Below the pieces are notes generated by a model. It did not search any database. It was not told the DNA's origin and saw nothing but the letters and a program-made list of their open reading frames with translations. From a virus: a stretch of DNA of 26,645 bases. Where the stretch lies: positions 1 to 26,645 of the IMG/VR virus record IMGVR_UViG_3300032561_000109; one strand, 5' to 3'. Below, in pieces: positions 1-5,929 of the stretch; position 1 is the stretch's first letter, and the number at the start of each line of letters is the position of its first letter. A program made the position numbers and the translations under genes.

Positions 1-734
1 GGTACATTGCAAATCCTTCCATCTAGTTCAGCCAGAGTGACTTCTTTGGCAAATACAGCACCATCTACCGTCTGACGGCATAAACCTTCCCAAACGGTGT
101 TGTAGGCTTCTCTATCCCTACTAAATAGGGCATCTTTTTCAAGTCTTAAAACATCAGGAAACCAAGGATTGTCTTGCCAGTTAACTTTGACTGTTTTGCA
201 GTTATCAGGTGGATTTAATACATATCGCTGATATACAGGGTCAGTTTCTAGCTCAGGATTGAATGTAATCCATATTTCTGAATCAGGCGTTCTTATTGTA
301 GGAATAAGAATTTCAAGACTTCGATCACTTACGGTTTGCGCTTCTTCTATCCAAACGTGAGTGCTTCCCTCATAAGATTTTATATTTGCTGGATTGTTTT
401 TTAAGCCTACAAAGTTAAATTCTGTGCCATTTTTGCCTCTAATTTGGTTTTGAGTAACTTCATAAAATGACTCTAGTTTCATAGCTATGATTTGGTCTGC
501 CAATAATCTATGAACAGATTGAGCAATAGAATTTTGAAACTCACGAGCACAAAGAACTCTAATTGTTTTTTTAACACCTATTACAAGCAAAGCCCTGGCA
601 TATCCCCAAGATTTTCCAGACCCTCGCCCACCATAGGCCACTTTAAAGCGTGATGGCTCGAATAGAAACTGTAGCTTGATTGGAAAATCAACCGCACTAA
701 CTGCTTTCCTAATTTCTGGTGTGATTTCACTCAC
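1..734 (-). CDS. terL: Terminase large subunit, C-terminus cut off by window edge
   Basis: ATPase/nuclease motor that packages phage DNA into the prohead. About 244 N-terminal codons are visible. The Walker A motif GGRGSGKS is at residues 35-42, the Walker B-like HVWIEEAQ at about 126-133 with E130/E131 as the acidic pair, and a TFNPE coupling motif follows near residue 156. This matches the PBSX/Terminase_3 type. The C-terminal nuclease domain lies beyond the left edge. The start is GTG at 734, because a stop lies three codons upstream in frame. It overlaps the end of the small-terminase gene by 8 bp, which suggests coupled translation. Portal and capsid genes would be expected next. Confidence 0.95.
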   Translation of the reverse strand, partial: MSEITPEIRKAVSAVDFPIKLQFLFEPSRFKVAYGGRGSGKSWGYARALLVIGVKKTIRVLCAREFQNSIAQSVHRLLADQIIAMKLESFYEVTQNQIRGKNGTEFNFVGLKNNPANIKSYEGSTHVWIEEAQTVSDRSLEILIPTIRTPDSEIWITFNPELETDPVYQRYVLNPPDNCKTVKVNWQDNPWFPDVLRLEKDALFSRDREAYNTVWEGLCRQTVDGAVFAKEVTLAELDGRICNV

Positions 735-1014
735 TTGGCTTTATAAACCTGACTTCAATAGCTTGTATCAAGTTATTACCTTCTGCATCTTCTATGCTTG
801 TAGATTGATGAGCTTTGCCGTCAACTCTGTCCATAATCTCTTTGACAGCCCATGCTTCACCCTCTTGAGCAGAGTCAACAAGAGTTTCAACAATCTTTTC
901 TAGCTTTTGTGGATTCTGAGTCAAGTGCCTTTTAATTTGATCAAAGAACAGCTTATTCTTGGTATTGTTTTTATTACCAAGAGGCGCACCTACTTTTTTT
1001 GACTCAATTTCCAT
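727..1014 (-). CDS. Terminase small subunit-like protein
   Basis: Small 95-residue protein directly upstream of the large terminase and overlapping it by 8 bp, so it is the probable DNA-recognition partner of the packaging motor. The N-terminus has a short basic GAPLGNKNN stretch. The C-terminal half has the sequence AWAVKEIMDRVDGKAHQ, a pattern I associate with small terminases and DUF5681-type phage proteins. The start ATG is at 1014. No enzymatic motif is seen. The assignment rests mainly on position plus this motif. Confidence 0.7.
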   Translation of the reverse strand: MEIESKKVGAPLGNKNNTKNKLFFDQIKRHLTQNPQKLEKIVETLVDSAQEGEAWAVKEIMDRVDGKAHQSTSIEDAEGNNLIQAIEVRFIKPSE

Positions 1015-1035
1015 GTATTTGATTCTGTTGTTTTT

Positions 1036-1218
1036 TTACGACAGACTTATGTCAGGTTCAACAATAGTTTCTTTGTCTGACTGTTGTTTTTTTGCAACAT
1101 CCATCTGAGCTTGAGCAATAGCGTTAATACCATCTATGAGGTTCTTGCTATACACATAAGGTAATTGTCCTAATGCTTGTAGCAATTCGTTTACTTGTTG
1201 TATTGTAAAAGTAATCAT
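1036..1218 (-). CDS. Hypothetical 60-residue phage protein
   Basis: Small protein of unknown function in the packaging operon, 21 bp before the small-terminase gene and 2 bp after the preceding gene. It has a hydrophobic, helix-prone N-terminal half (TIQQVNELLQALGQLP) and a charged, glutamine-rich C-terminus. No signal peptide, transmembrane segment or metal site is seen. Tight packing and consistent orientation support a real gene. I do not recognise a named family. Confidence 0.6.
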   Translation of the reverse strand: MITFTIQQVNELLQALGQLPYVYSKNLIDGINAIAQAQMDVAKKQQSDKETIVEPDISLS

Positions 1219-1220
1219 TC

Positions 1221-1370
1221 TTATACTCTCTTAGCTTTAGTTTTCTTAGTTGCAGCACGTTTCTCGCTATACGCAATTGCAACAGCTTGCTTTACTGGCT
1301 TACCAGCTTCTACTTCGGCTTTAATGTTTGACTTAAATGCTGCTTTGCTGCCTGATTTTTTGAGAGGCAT
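1221..1370 (-). CDS. Possible in-frame internal gene, 49-residue basic protein
   Basis: Within the 106-residue gene an ATG at 1370 is preceded by a near-perfect Shine-Dalgarno AGGAG at a spacing of 7 bases, in the same frame and with the same stop. The product would be the basic MPLKKSGSKAAF...KAKRV module alone. Free-standing proteins with this pattern are common in phages (recalled, not searched). Seen: the ribosome site and the ATG. Inferred: both a long and a short form are made. The alternative is that the site is a leftover from a fusion of two genes. Confidence 0.4.
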   Translation of the reverse strand: MPLKKSGSKAAFKSNIKAEVEAGKPVKQAVAIAYSEKRAATKKTKAKRV

Positions 1371-1541
1371 GGTTTTGCTCCTAGTTGTAGCCTTTTTAAG
1401 GCCTGGTTTACGTTTAATTTCGTCATTAATAGGGAAATGCCACGCATTAGATGGCTTTACAGGTTCAGGCTCTACTTGGTCTTGCATCCATTTCCAAATG
1501 GCTTGTAATCTATCCCAAATTTTGCGTAATGTACTATACAT
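1221..1541 (-). CDS. Hypothetical basic protein ending in a small-phage-protein module
   Basis: A 106-residue protein of unknown function. I chose the ATG at 1541 because a purine-rich GGGGAAAA ribosome site lies just before it and it begins 8 bp after the GroES-like gene ends; a longer frame from 1592 would lie inside that gene. The N-terminal part (MYSTLRKIWDRLQAIWKWM) looks like an amphipathic tryptophan-rich helix. The last 49 residues, starting MPLKKSGSKAAF, resemble a small basic protein often found alone in phages (pattern AGKPVKQAVAIAYS). The second part also has its own start signals, listed separately. The C-terminus is strongly lysine-rich. Confidence 0.65.
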   Translation of the reverse strand: MYSTLRKIWDRLQAIWKWMQDQVEPEPVKPSNAWHFPINDEIKRKPGLKKATTRSKTMPLKKSGSKAAFKSNIKAEVEAGKPVKQAVAIAYSEKRAATKKTKAKRV

Positions 1542-1549
1542 TTTTTCCC

Positions 1550-1867
1550 CTATTCTACCCAGCAAACATCTTGCCAGGACATTAACACGCATTTTTCACC
1601 TTCGTGAACGATTGGCGTGAATTTAAGATATTCCTCTTTAGGATCATCATTCATAGTTCCAAAGCGGATTCTTGCACCTATTTCTATTGGCATTGCTTCT
1701 CTACGCTCGGCAGTTAGCTTCTTACCAGGGCCTACTGCCACTACTGTTCCCATGTTCTGCGCTTCCTTGTTATCTACAAAGATCACATCGCTTAAAACAC
1801 GAACATCTGGGCGGACTATAATCTTGTCCCCCAGAGGTTTAAATGTTGTAAAATTTACTTCAGCCAT
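1550..1867 (-). CDS. GroES-like co-chaperonin (Cpn10)
   Basis: A 105-residue protein with the layout of GroES. It starts with FKPLGDKIIVRPDV, followed by a loop ending in NMGTVVAVGPGKK, then IEIGARIRFG and a C-terminal strand region ending KCVLMSWQDVCWVE. GroES caps the GroEL chamber, and the mobile loop carries a hydrophobic tripeptide; here VIF (in LSDVIFVDN) sits in that place instead of the usual IVL. No GroEL-like gene is seen, so it would act with the host chaperonin, probably on virion proteins, like T4 gp31. Its place in the packaging operon, upstream of terminase, fits this. The length is close to the usual 95-105 residues. Confidence 0.85.
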   Translation of the reverse strand: MAEVNFTTFKPLGDKIIVRPDVRVLSDVIFVDNKEAQNMGTVVAVGPGKKLTAERREAMPIEIGARIRFGTMNDDPKEEYLKFTPIVHEGEKCVLMSWQDVCWVE

Positions 1868-1937
1868 TTCAATATTACCCTATTGTTGTGGTTATACAGC
1901 TTGTAGGGAATTACCGTTCCCTATGAGCTGTAGCTTT

Positions 1938-2153
1938 TTAACGGTAGCCGTCTTTTTTGTGCTCGTAGCAAATGCCAGCAGTACGACCTGTATTGAACTC
2001 TTTGTCAGAGCCAATTTTATCTTCTTTGCCCATTGCAACACCACCACGCATAGACTTAGATTTGCGCTCACCTGACATATCAGATGATGTTGCGCCTTTA
2101 GGTTCTTTTTCGCCTGATGCGCCTTTAGCTGCTTTATGATCCATGATTCCCAT
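1938..2153 (-). CDS. Hypothetical charged, low-complexity protein
   Basis: A 71-residue protein of unknown function. I prefer the ATG at 2153 over one at 2180 because AAAGGA precedes it at suitable spacing. It is rich in Lys, Gly, Ser and Glu (KAAKGASGEKEPKGATSS, ERKSKSMRGGVAMGKEDK) with no hydrophobic core, so it is probably disordered. It lies between the VRR-NUC-type gene and the GroES-like gene in the same orientation, with 70 bp of non-coding sequence after it. Low complexity weakens the call, but start signal and context support it. Confidence 0.55.
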   Translation of the reverse strand: MGIMDHKAAKGASGEKEPKGATSSDMSGERKSKSMRGGVAMGKEDKIGSDKEFNTGRTAGICYEHKKDGYR

Positions 2154-2201
2154 GACTTTTCCTTTAAATGGGGTTAACACTCTACGAATAATAATACTAT
2201 T

Positions 2202-2486
2202 TTACGACTTTTCAAGAGTTTTTACGAGATTTATTACGCCTTCAATGTCGTGAATTCTGCTAACTGTTCCTTGCCAATTCTTTAAAAATTCAAGCTGGGA
2301 CTTTGTATAAGGAGCAGAAGCATCACGTTTTACTTCAACTAAAACTGTTTTGCCGCTTTTATGGCTTACTACCAAATCAGGAAACCCACCAGCAACACGG
2401 CTAGTATCAAATACCGAGCATCCCATATCCCTGAGCTTTTTAACAACAATAGAATGGTTTGAGTCAACTCTTTTAGCATAAGTCAT
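2202..2486 (-). CDS. VRR-NUC-type (PD-(D/E)XK) nuclease
   Basis: A 94-residue small nuclease. Seen: GGFPDLVV, then VLVEVKRD, which together give the D...ExK signature of the PD-(D/E)XK fold, then YTKSQLEFLKNW and a closing region typical of stand-alone phage VRR-NUC proteins. Members of this family cut structured DNA such as Holliday junctions or flaps; here it may debranch DNA before packaging (inferred from being first in the packaging operon). The start is ATG at 2486, just downstream of an AT-rich divergent intergenic region. The length is normal for the free-standing form. Confidence 0.8.
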   Translation of the reverse strand: MTYAKRVDSNHSIVVKKLRDMGCSVFDTSRVAGGFPDLVVSHKSGKTVLVEVKRDASAPYTKSQLEFLKNWQGTVSRIHDIEGVINLVKTLEKS

Positions 2487-2543
2487 TGATTATATATAAT
2501 TATGTGTTAGTGTTTCATTACTTTATACCAAAAGGGGAAGATT
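2487..2543. promoter_or_regulatory. Divergent intergenic region, AT-rich
   Basis: 57 bp between two divergent genes, so promoters for both directions are expected here. It contains TATATATAAT at 2491-2500, which gives TATAAT-like hexamers on both strands. I could not place a convincing -35 partner at normal spacing, so no exact promoter is assigned. AAGGGGAAG at 2532-2540 is the ribosome site for the plus-strand gene. Confidence 0.4.
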
Positions 2544-3290
2544 TTGAAGATTCTGCTGCTTGATATTGAAACATCGCCTAATGTGGCGCACGTTTGGGGA
2601 ATATGGCAACAAAACGTAGGTCTTTCCCAACTTCTTGAGTCATCATACACTATGTGCTATTCAGCTAAATGGCTAGGTGAAGAAGCTATTTACTTTGACT
2701 CTGTATATGGAAGTACGTCTAAATCAATGCTAGAAGGCATACACGGCCTTTTAGATGATGCGGATGCAGTCTGCCATTACAACGGCACAAAGTTCGATAT
2801 GCCCACGTTAAACAAGGAATTCTTGCTTCATAAAATGCCACCGCCACCACCTATGAAACAGATAGATTTGCTAAAAGTGGTCAAAAGTCAATTTAGGTTT
2901 CCAAGTAACAAACTTGATTATGTAGCGCAGCGTTTAGGATTAGGCAAAAAGAAAGAGCATGAAGGCCATACGCTATGGATTAAATGTATGGCTAATGATA
3001 AAAAAGCATGGGCCACCATGCGTGAATACAATATTCAAGATGTTTTATTGCTTGAAAAGTTGTACAACAGGTTGCTTCCTTGGATTAAAACTCCAGTAAA
3101 TAAAACAATTATGATAAAAGATAGGGATGGATTTGTATGCCCTACTTGCGCTAAACCTTCATTATTAAGTAAAGGCTATCGTTATACGGGAACAGGAGCT
3201 TATCAGCGTTATCAATGTAAGGCTTGTGGTGCATACTCAACCGACACTCGTACTGTAATTCCCCACGCAAAACTTAAACACCTCGCATGA
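2544..3290 (+). CDS. DEDDy 3'-5' exonuclease-like protein with zinc ribbon
   Basis: A 248-residue RNase H-like/DnaQ-fold protein. Seen: DIE at residues 7-9 (ExoI, D7/E9), HYNGTKFDMPTL with D85 (ExoII), and YNIQD with Y162 and D166 (ExoIII, DEDDy type). The C-terminal 55 residues hold CPTC (199-202) and CKAC (225-228), a four-cysteine zinc ribbon. The fold is known from proofreading and RNA-trimming exonucleases; the true substrate is unknown. The start is TTG at 2544 with GGGGAAG just upstream. No polymerase gene is next to it. It ends 4 bp before the SprT-like gene, forming a two-gene plus-strand unit between minus-strand operons. Confidence 0.85.
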   Translation: MKILLLDIETSPNVAHVWGIWQQNVGLSQLLESSYTMCYSAKWLGEEAIYFDSVYGSTSKSMLEGIHGLLDDADAVCHYNGTKFDMPTLNKEFLLHKMPPPPPMKQIDLLKVVKSQFRFPSNKLDYVAQRLGLGKKKEHEGHTLWIKCMANDKKAWATMREYNIQDVLLLEKLYNRLLPWIKTPVNKTIMIKDRDGFVCPTCAKPSLLSKGYRYTGTGAYQRYQCKACGAYSTDTRTVIPHAKLKHLA

Positions 3291-3294
3291 TGGC

Positions 3295-3645
3295 ATGAAA
3301 CTAAACCCTCAAATACTCGAAAACATATATTCAATGTTATGGACTTGTGAGCCATTTACAAAATGGAAACTTCCGTTGCCAGAAGAAGTTAAATTTATAG
3401 TTGATTATGACCCTGACACAATGGGTACATATATTTATGGAGATGACGAACATGAGCATTTAGTGACTATTTCAGCAGCTAGATGCGGTCATTTGGATAC
3501 AGTCATTAGAACAATGGCCCATGAAATGATACACATGAGTAGGTCAGGCACTATTACTGATGCTTGGTTAAAGCATGATGCTACTTTTCGCAGAAGGGCG
3601 CATAAGATTTCGCAAGAATTGGGCTTTGATTCTCTTGAGCTTTAA
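3295..3645 (+). CDS. SprT-like zinc metalloprotease
   Basis: A 116-residue protein with the HExxH motif HEMIH at residues 76-80 (H76, E77, H80) and a third likely zinc ligand H94 in KHDATFRRRAHKI, followed by a closing helix ending LGFD. This is the SprT-like pattern, known in SPRTN/Spartan, which cleaves proteins crosslinked to DNA. The C-terminal zinc ribbon of bacterial SprT is absent, so it is a minimal catalytic domain. It starts 4 bp after the exonuclease stop. Its 3' end overlaps a minus-strand gene by 65 bp. Substrate unknown. Confidence 0.8.
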   Translation: MKLNPQILENIYSMLWTCEPFTKWKLPLPEEVKFIVDYDPDTMGTYIYGDDEHEHLVTISAARCGHLDTVIRTMAHEMIHMSRSGTITDAWLKHDATFRRRAHKISQELGFDSLEL

Positions 3646-3757
3646 CTAACTTTTCTATTTCTCTAGCAAATCTATAGCGTGTATTCCATTCATTAGCACT
3701 AGCTACGCCTCGTAATCCTAACGAATACCAAGCATTTTCAATTTCTTCATCGGTCAT
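3581..3757 (-). CDS. Hypothetical 58-residue protein (MTDEEI type)
   Basis: Small gene starting ATG at 3757, inside the last codons of the HNH gene (overlap 3747-3757). It reads MTDEEIENAWYSLGLRG... and contains ARFAREIEK-like residues (RYRFAREIEKLV). Short phage proteins with an MT(D/N)EEI start and an FARAIE motif are common; function unknown. Its last 65 bp overlap the 3' end of the SprT-like gene on the other strand. It is the last gene of the leftward early operon. The overlap coupling and family-like sequence support it. Confidence 0.6.
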   Translation of the reverse strand: MTDEEIENAWYSLGLRGVASANEWNTRYRFAREIEKLVKAQENQSPILAKSYAPFCEK

Positions 3758-4028
3758 TTAACAATTCGTGGACTTTCTCAAGTAGCGTATCCTGCGTAAC
3801 GTTCCATTTAGCTTCAAAACCCTTTCTACCCAATCCGTGAACGCCAGAGTTTCCACGATGGTGTTCTGGGCATAACGGAAGGACATCGGATGCAGACCTC
3901 GGCTGACCAAACCGCCTGTAGTGATGAAGCTCGGCTGGACTGTCTTGCACCCCAAAGGCGGTACGACACAAAATACATCCGAGTCTGGCAATCTTATCAA
4001 GAGCGATTTTCTCATTTCTAGTGGACAC
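3747..4028 (-). CDS. Ref-like HNH nuclease
   Basis: A 93-residue protein with two zinc-binding pairs and an HNH-type core: C18xxC21, HH at 35-36, then LPLCPEHHRGNSGVHGLG with C53, H56, H57 and H64. The spacing and the VHGLGRKGFEAKW ending resemble phage P1 Ref (recombination-enhancing RecA-dependent nuclease) rather than a homing HNH enzyme. Start is GTG at 4028, overlapping the upstream gene by 11 bp; the stop overlaps the next gene. Its presence in an early recombination/replication setting fits. RecA dependence is not shown by sequence. Confidence 0.7.
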   Translation of the reverse strand: MSTRNEKIALDKIARLGCILCRTAFGVQDSPAELHHYRRFGQPRSASDVLPLCPEHHRGNSGVHGLGRKGFEAKWNVTQDTLLEKVHELLNDR

Positions 4029-4182
4029 TATTGTGACTAGCCCAATCTTCTAACTCTTGTGCTGTTTCTGTAATAGAACAAGCAATTAAATATGCTTCTG
4101 TTTTTTTATTTTTTAATACTGCATTAAGAAAAGATTTAGTAAGTCTATTTAATTTAAGTAATGAGTCTGCGTAATCTGTCAT
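4018..4182 (-). CDS. Hypothetical 54-residue helical protein
   Basis: Small gene starting ATG at 4182 with an ATGA overlap with the upstream gene, and ending 11 bp inside the HNH gene start. It begins MTDYADSLLKLNRLTKSF and ends ETAQELEDWASHNSVH. It is helix-prone with no metal or membrane motif. I recall similar short proteins in other AT-rich aquatic phages but know no function. Coupling at both ends is the main support. Confidence 0.6.
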   Translation of the reverse strand: MTDYADSLLKLNRLTKSFLNAVLKNKKTEAYLIACSITETAQELEDWASHNSVH

Positions 4183-4505
4183 GTTGTCATCTTTTCAATA
4201 TGTCTGTTAGAGGCTTCTTGTGTACGCCAAGCCTCAAAGCGCATTTTTGCTGCTTCCAACTGCCATTTTAATTTTTCTACTTGTTCTGTTGCTACTCCAA
4301 TAGCTTTGCATAACTCTTGGTATTCAGGGCTTCTATAGGCTTCCATTTCTTTAGCTGCCATGCTAGAACCTTCTGCTTGGGCCATTTTAATAGAACGTAA
4401 TGAATGTTTAAATGACTCTAATTGTGCAAGTTCGCCTTTAGCTTTTGCATAATCAGGGGCTGTTTTATAAATAAATTCAACTGAATCATGTGGATCATAG
4501 TTCAT
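4179..4505 (-). CDS. Hypothetical coiled-coil-like protein
   Basis: A 108-residue protein. I place the start at ATG 4505 because it forms an exact ATGA overlap with the stop of the small membrane-protein gene; the longer frame to 4553 would lie inside that gene. The sequence is long-helical and charged (KAKGELAQLESFKHSLRSI, TEQVEKLKWQLEAAKMRF), suggesting a coiled coil with a break around PEYQELCKAIG. No catalytic motif. Such proteins sit in the early operons of many phages without known role. The stop overlaps the next gene by ATGA. Confidence 0.6.
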   Translation of the reverse strand: MNYDPHDSVEFIYKTAPDYAKAKGELAQLESFKHSLRSIKMAQAEGSSMAAKEMEAYRSPEYQELCKAIGVATEQVEKLKWQLEAAKMRFEAWRTQEASNRHIEKMTT

Positions 4506-4648
4506 TTTAAGTTTAACCAAAGGCCAGTTTGTCCAATAGCATAGCCAATCCAAATTACTGCATTAGCTGTAGCCCCTTTTTGAAACTGTAGAACTCCTGT
4601 GACTAAATACCCAAACCCTGTTGCCCCAACAATGTATTTTTCCAACAT
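4502..4648 (-). CDS. Small two-helix membrane protein
   Basis: A 48-residue ORF reading MLEKYIVGATGFGYLVTGV... with two hydrophobic segments (about 6-19 and 27-43) split by a polar QFQKGATAN turn, so a likely hairpin inner-membrane protein. GGGGGA upstream at a 6-base spacing favours ATG 4648 over ATG 4654. It starts 46 bp inside the preceding gene and ends in an ATGA overlap with the next. Role unknown; superinfection exclusion or membrane modulation are only possibilities. Confidence 0.6.
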   Translation of the reverse strand: MLEKYIVGATGFGYLVTGVLQFQKGATANAVIWIGYAIGQTGLWLNLK

Positions 4649-4836
4649 TTCCATTCCCCCATGTTGCCTAGTTTGTATTGCGTATAAAAATCATCTAGTA
4701 ATACTTTACTAAAGTTTTTGTCTGTAATGTAATCTCTAAACCAACTTAATCCTTTTTTGTGGCGTAAGTGCAACAAATACCTTACAGCGCATTTATGCTT
4801 GTGTTCTAGATCGCAGTTCCCTTTGTTTGATGACAT
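4603..4836 (-). CDS. Hypothetical 77-residue protein
   Basis: Small basic protein beginning MSSNKGNCDLEHKHKCAVRY, with a helical middle and a GNMGEWKCWK motif. An AAGGA lies close before ATG 4836. It begins 44 bp inside the DUF1376 gene and overlaps the next gene by 46 bp. Short phage proteins with a C..R..L...QxxxGNxGEW pattern occur beside replication genes (recalled; not verified). Four cysteines and several histidines would permit zinc binding, but the spacing is not a recognised finger. Function unknown. Confidence 0.55.
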   Translation of the reverse strand: MSSNKGNCDLEHKHKCAVRYLLHLRHKKGLSWFRDYITDKNFSKVLLDDFYTQYKLGNMGEWKCWKNTLLGQQGLGI

Positions 4837-5593
4837 AATCCTTCATTTCGTAGTAGCTTCCAAAACGAGCTAATTTTGGGTCTTTACCGCACTCAATTTT
4901 ATATGCTTCTTCAATTTGCTCATTTGTTACTAACGGAAGTTGTTTGTGTCTAGTAACTTCTTCTTTTACCCACTCAGCTTTGAATCCTACCCAACTGCGT
5001 TCACAACAAGTTTGCAGGGCATCTGAGAGAGTTATTTTAGCCTTTTCAGCCTCTCGTATCAAACCTTTCAAAGCCGTGTCTGTAAGAGGCTTTTTGGCAG
5101 CTTTACGGACTTTTAAATAATCATTCCATAAAGACACATCAACACCTTTAGGTGGTGCTATGTTTTTATTAGTTGTTGTTAAAGGTAAAGGTGATGGTGA
5201 AGGTGATGGGCATTGCTTAAGCATTGCTTGTGCATTGCTTGTAGCATCATTTTCTTGTTTATCCCATCTAGCTTGTGCGCCTTTTAAAGCCCTATCGTGC
5301 ATTTTGGCTTTATTTTGCATTGCAAGGTTTAATTCTTTTTCAACTCTAGCGTGAATCCAATAACCATCTGAAATGCTAAAAAATTGCTTAAGCATTGCTT
5401 TAGCATTGCCCCAAGCATCAGGCGATAATTTAGAAATCTGAGCTAAAACTTGATCATTGTCTGGCAATCGACCAGATCGCCAATAATCCATAAGAAGCAA
5501 TAAATATGCTCCGTGCTGTTCGGTGGTAAGTCTAGCTGTATCTGCTAGATAGTCCCCAATATAAAGGGGCATCCATATATCTGCTTTTTGCAT
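4793..5593 (-). CDS. DUF1376 (YdaU-like) replication-type protein
   Basis: A 266-residue protein. The N-terminus (WMPLYIGDYLADTARLTTEQ, followed by YLLLLMDYWRSGRLPDND) is a clear DUF1376 domain to about residue 110, a winged-helix-like domain found where phages encode replication initiators. A Pro/Ser linker PSPSPSPLP lies at about 130-138, and a C-terminal domain has WNDYLKVRKAAKKPLT, ALKGLIREAEKA and RSWVGFKAEW, as in phage O-like initiators. Start is ATG 5593 with GAGGAA at 5-base spacing. The gene carries two iteron clusters, like the origin in lambda O. No helicase gene is seen nearby, so the helicase may be from the host. Confidence 0.75.
   Translation of the reverse strand: MQKADIWMPLYIGDYLADTARLTTEQHGAYLLLLMDYWRSGRLPDNDQVLAQISKLSPDAWGNAKAMLKQFFSISDGYWIHARVEKELNLAMQNKAKMHDRALKGAQARWDKQENDATSNAQAMLKQCPSPSPSPLPLTTTNKNIAPPKGVDVSLWNDYLKVRKAAKKPLTDTALKGLIREAEKAKITLSDALQTCCERSWVGFKAEWVKEEVTRHKQLPLVTNEQIEEAYKIECGKDPKLARFGSYYEMKDYVIKQRELRSRTQA
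5210..5240. repeat. Iteron cluster 1: three 9-bp repeats, 11-bp period
   Basis: GCATTGCTT occurs at 5210-5218, 5221-5229 and 5232-5240, spaced exactly 11 bp, in the DNA for residues about 118-128 of the DUF1376 protein, just before its Pro/Ser linker. An 11-bp period is not a multiple of three, so it does not come from an amino-acid repeat. About one helical turn per repeat is typical of initiator-binding iterons. Function inferred. Confidence 0.65.
5381..5410. repeat. Iteron cluster 2: three related repeats, 11-bp period
   Basis: AAATTGCTT (5381-5389), GCATTGCTT (5392-5400) and GCATTGCCC-type (5403-5411) again lie at 11-bp spacing, 171 bp from cluster 1. They encode residues about 62-71. 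Both clusters are in the same reading frame and encode NA(K/Q)AMLKQ, so a duplicated peptide partly explains the likeness between clusters, but not the 11-bp period inside each. Confidence 0.55.
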
Positions 5594-5707
5594 ACAATTC
5601 CTCTGTCAAAGGTAGTCAAAATAGGGTGGACTTGGCAGAGAAGTGACTAAGTTCCTTTTTGGGTCAAGTAATGAGCTTTTCCCTAGCCTGTCCATAGATT
5701 TTACTAC

Positions 5708-5929
5708 TTATTTCTGTTTTTTAGTTCTTTTTTGGGCAACTGCTTTAGCCCTTGCAATAGTAGGCGAGCCATCTTTTTCGGGTGTAATTCGGTATTCATC
5801 AATTGCTTTGGTAAGGATACTAACAAGACCCCATTGGACAAGGGTTTCAAGCCCTTCTTTGTCAAAGTCAACTTGAGCGTTGGCTGATCCATCTTCGTTT
5901 TCCTTAATGATTTTTACAATTATCTTCAT
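5708..5929 (-). CDS. Hypothetical 73-residue acidic-then-basic protein
   Basis: Protein of unknown function starting ATG 5929 with GGGGGA at 8-base spacing and an ATGA overlap with the upstream gene. It begins MKIIVKIIKENEDGSANAQV, with DFDKEGLETLVQWG in the middle, and ends in a lysine-rich tail KAVAQKRTKKQK. Phage proteins with a DFDEEG-type motif and this size are common in early regions (recalled). No metal or membrane motif. About 114 bp with no supported gene follow before the DUF1376 gene. Confidence 0.6.
   Translation of the reverse strand: MKIIVKIIKENEDGSANAQVDFDKEGLETLVQWGLVSILTKAIDEYRITPEKDGSPTIARAKAVAQKRTKKQK

Noticed and set aside
1195-2075. Two plus-strand frames opposite the packaging operon (1195-1620 and 1617-2075)
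   Set aside because: They are antisense to the GroES-like and neighbouring genes, with hydrophobic cysteine-rich composition typical of shadows.
3758-4015. Second minus-strand frame across the HNH gene
   Set aside because: It overlaps the HNH gene almost fully, lacks a ribosome site and has no motif.
5594-5707. 29-codon minus-strand ORF (MDRLGKSSLLDPKRN) between two genes
   Set aside because: No ribosome site and no sign of a family; the stretch is treated as non-coding.
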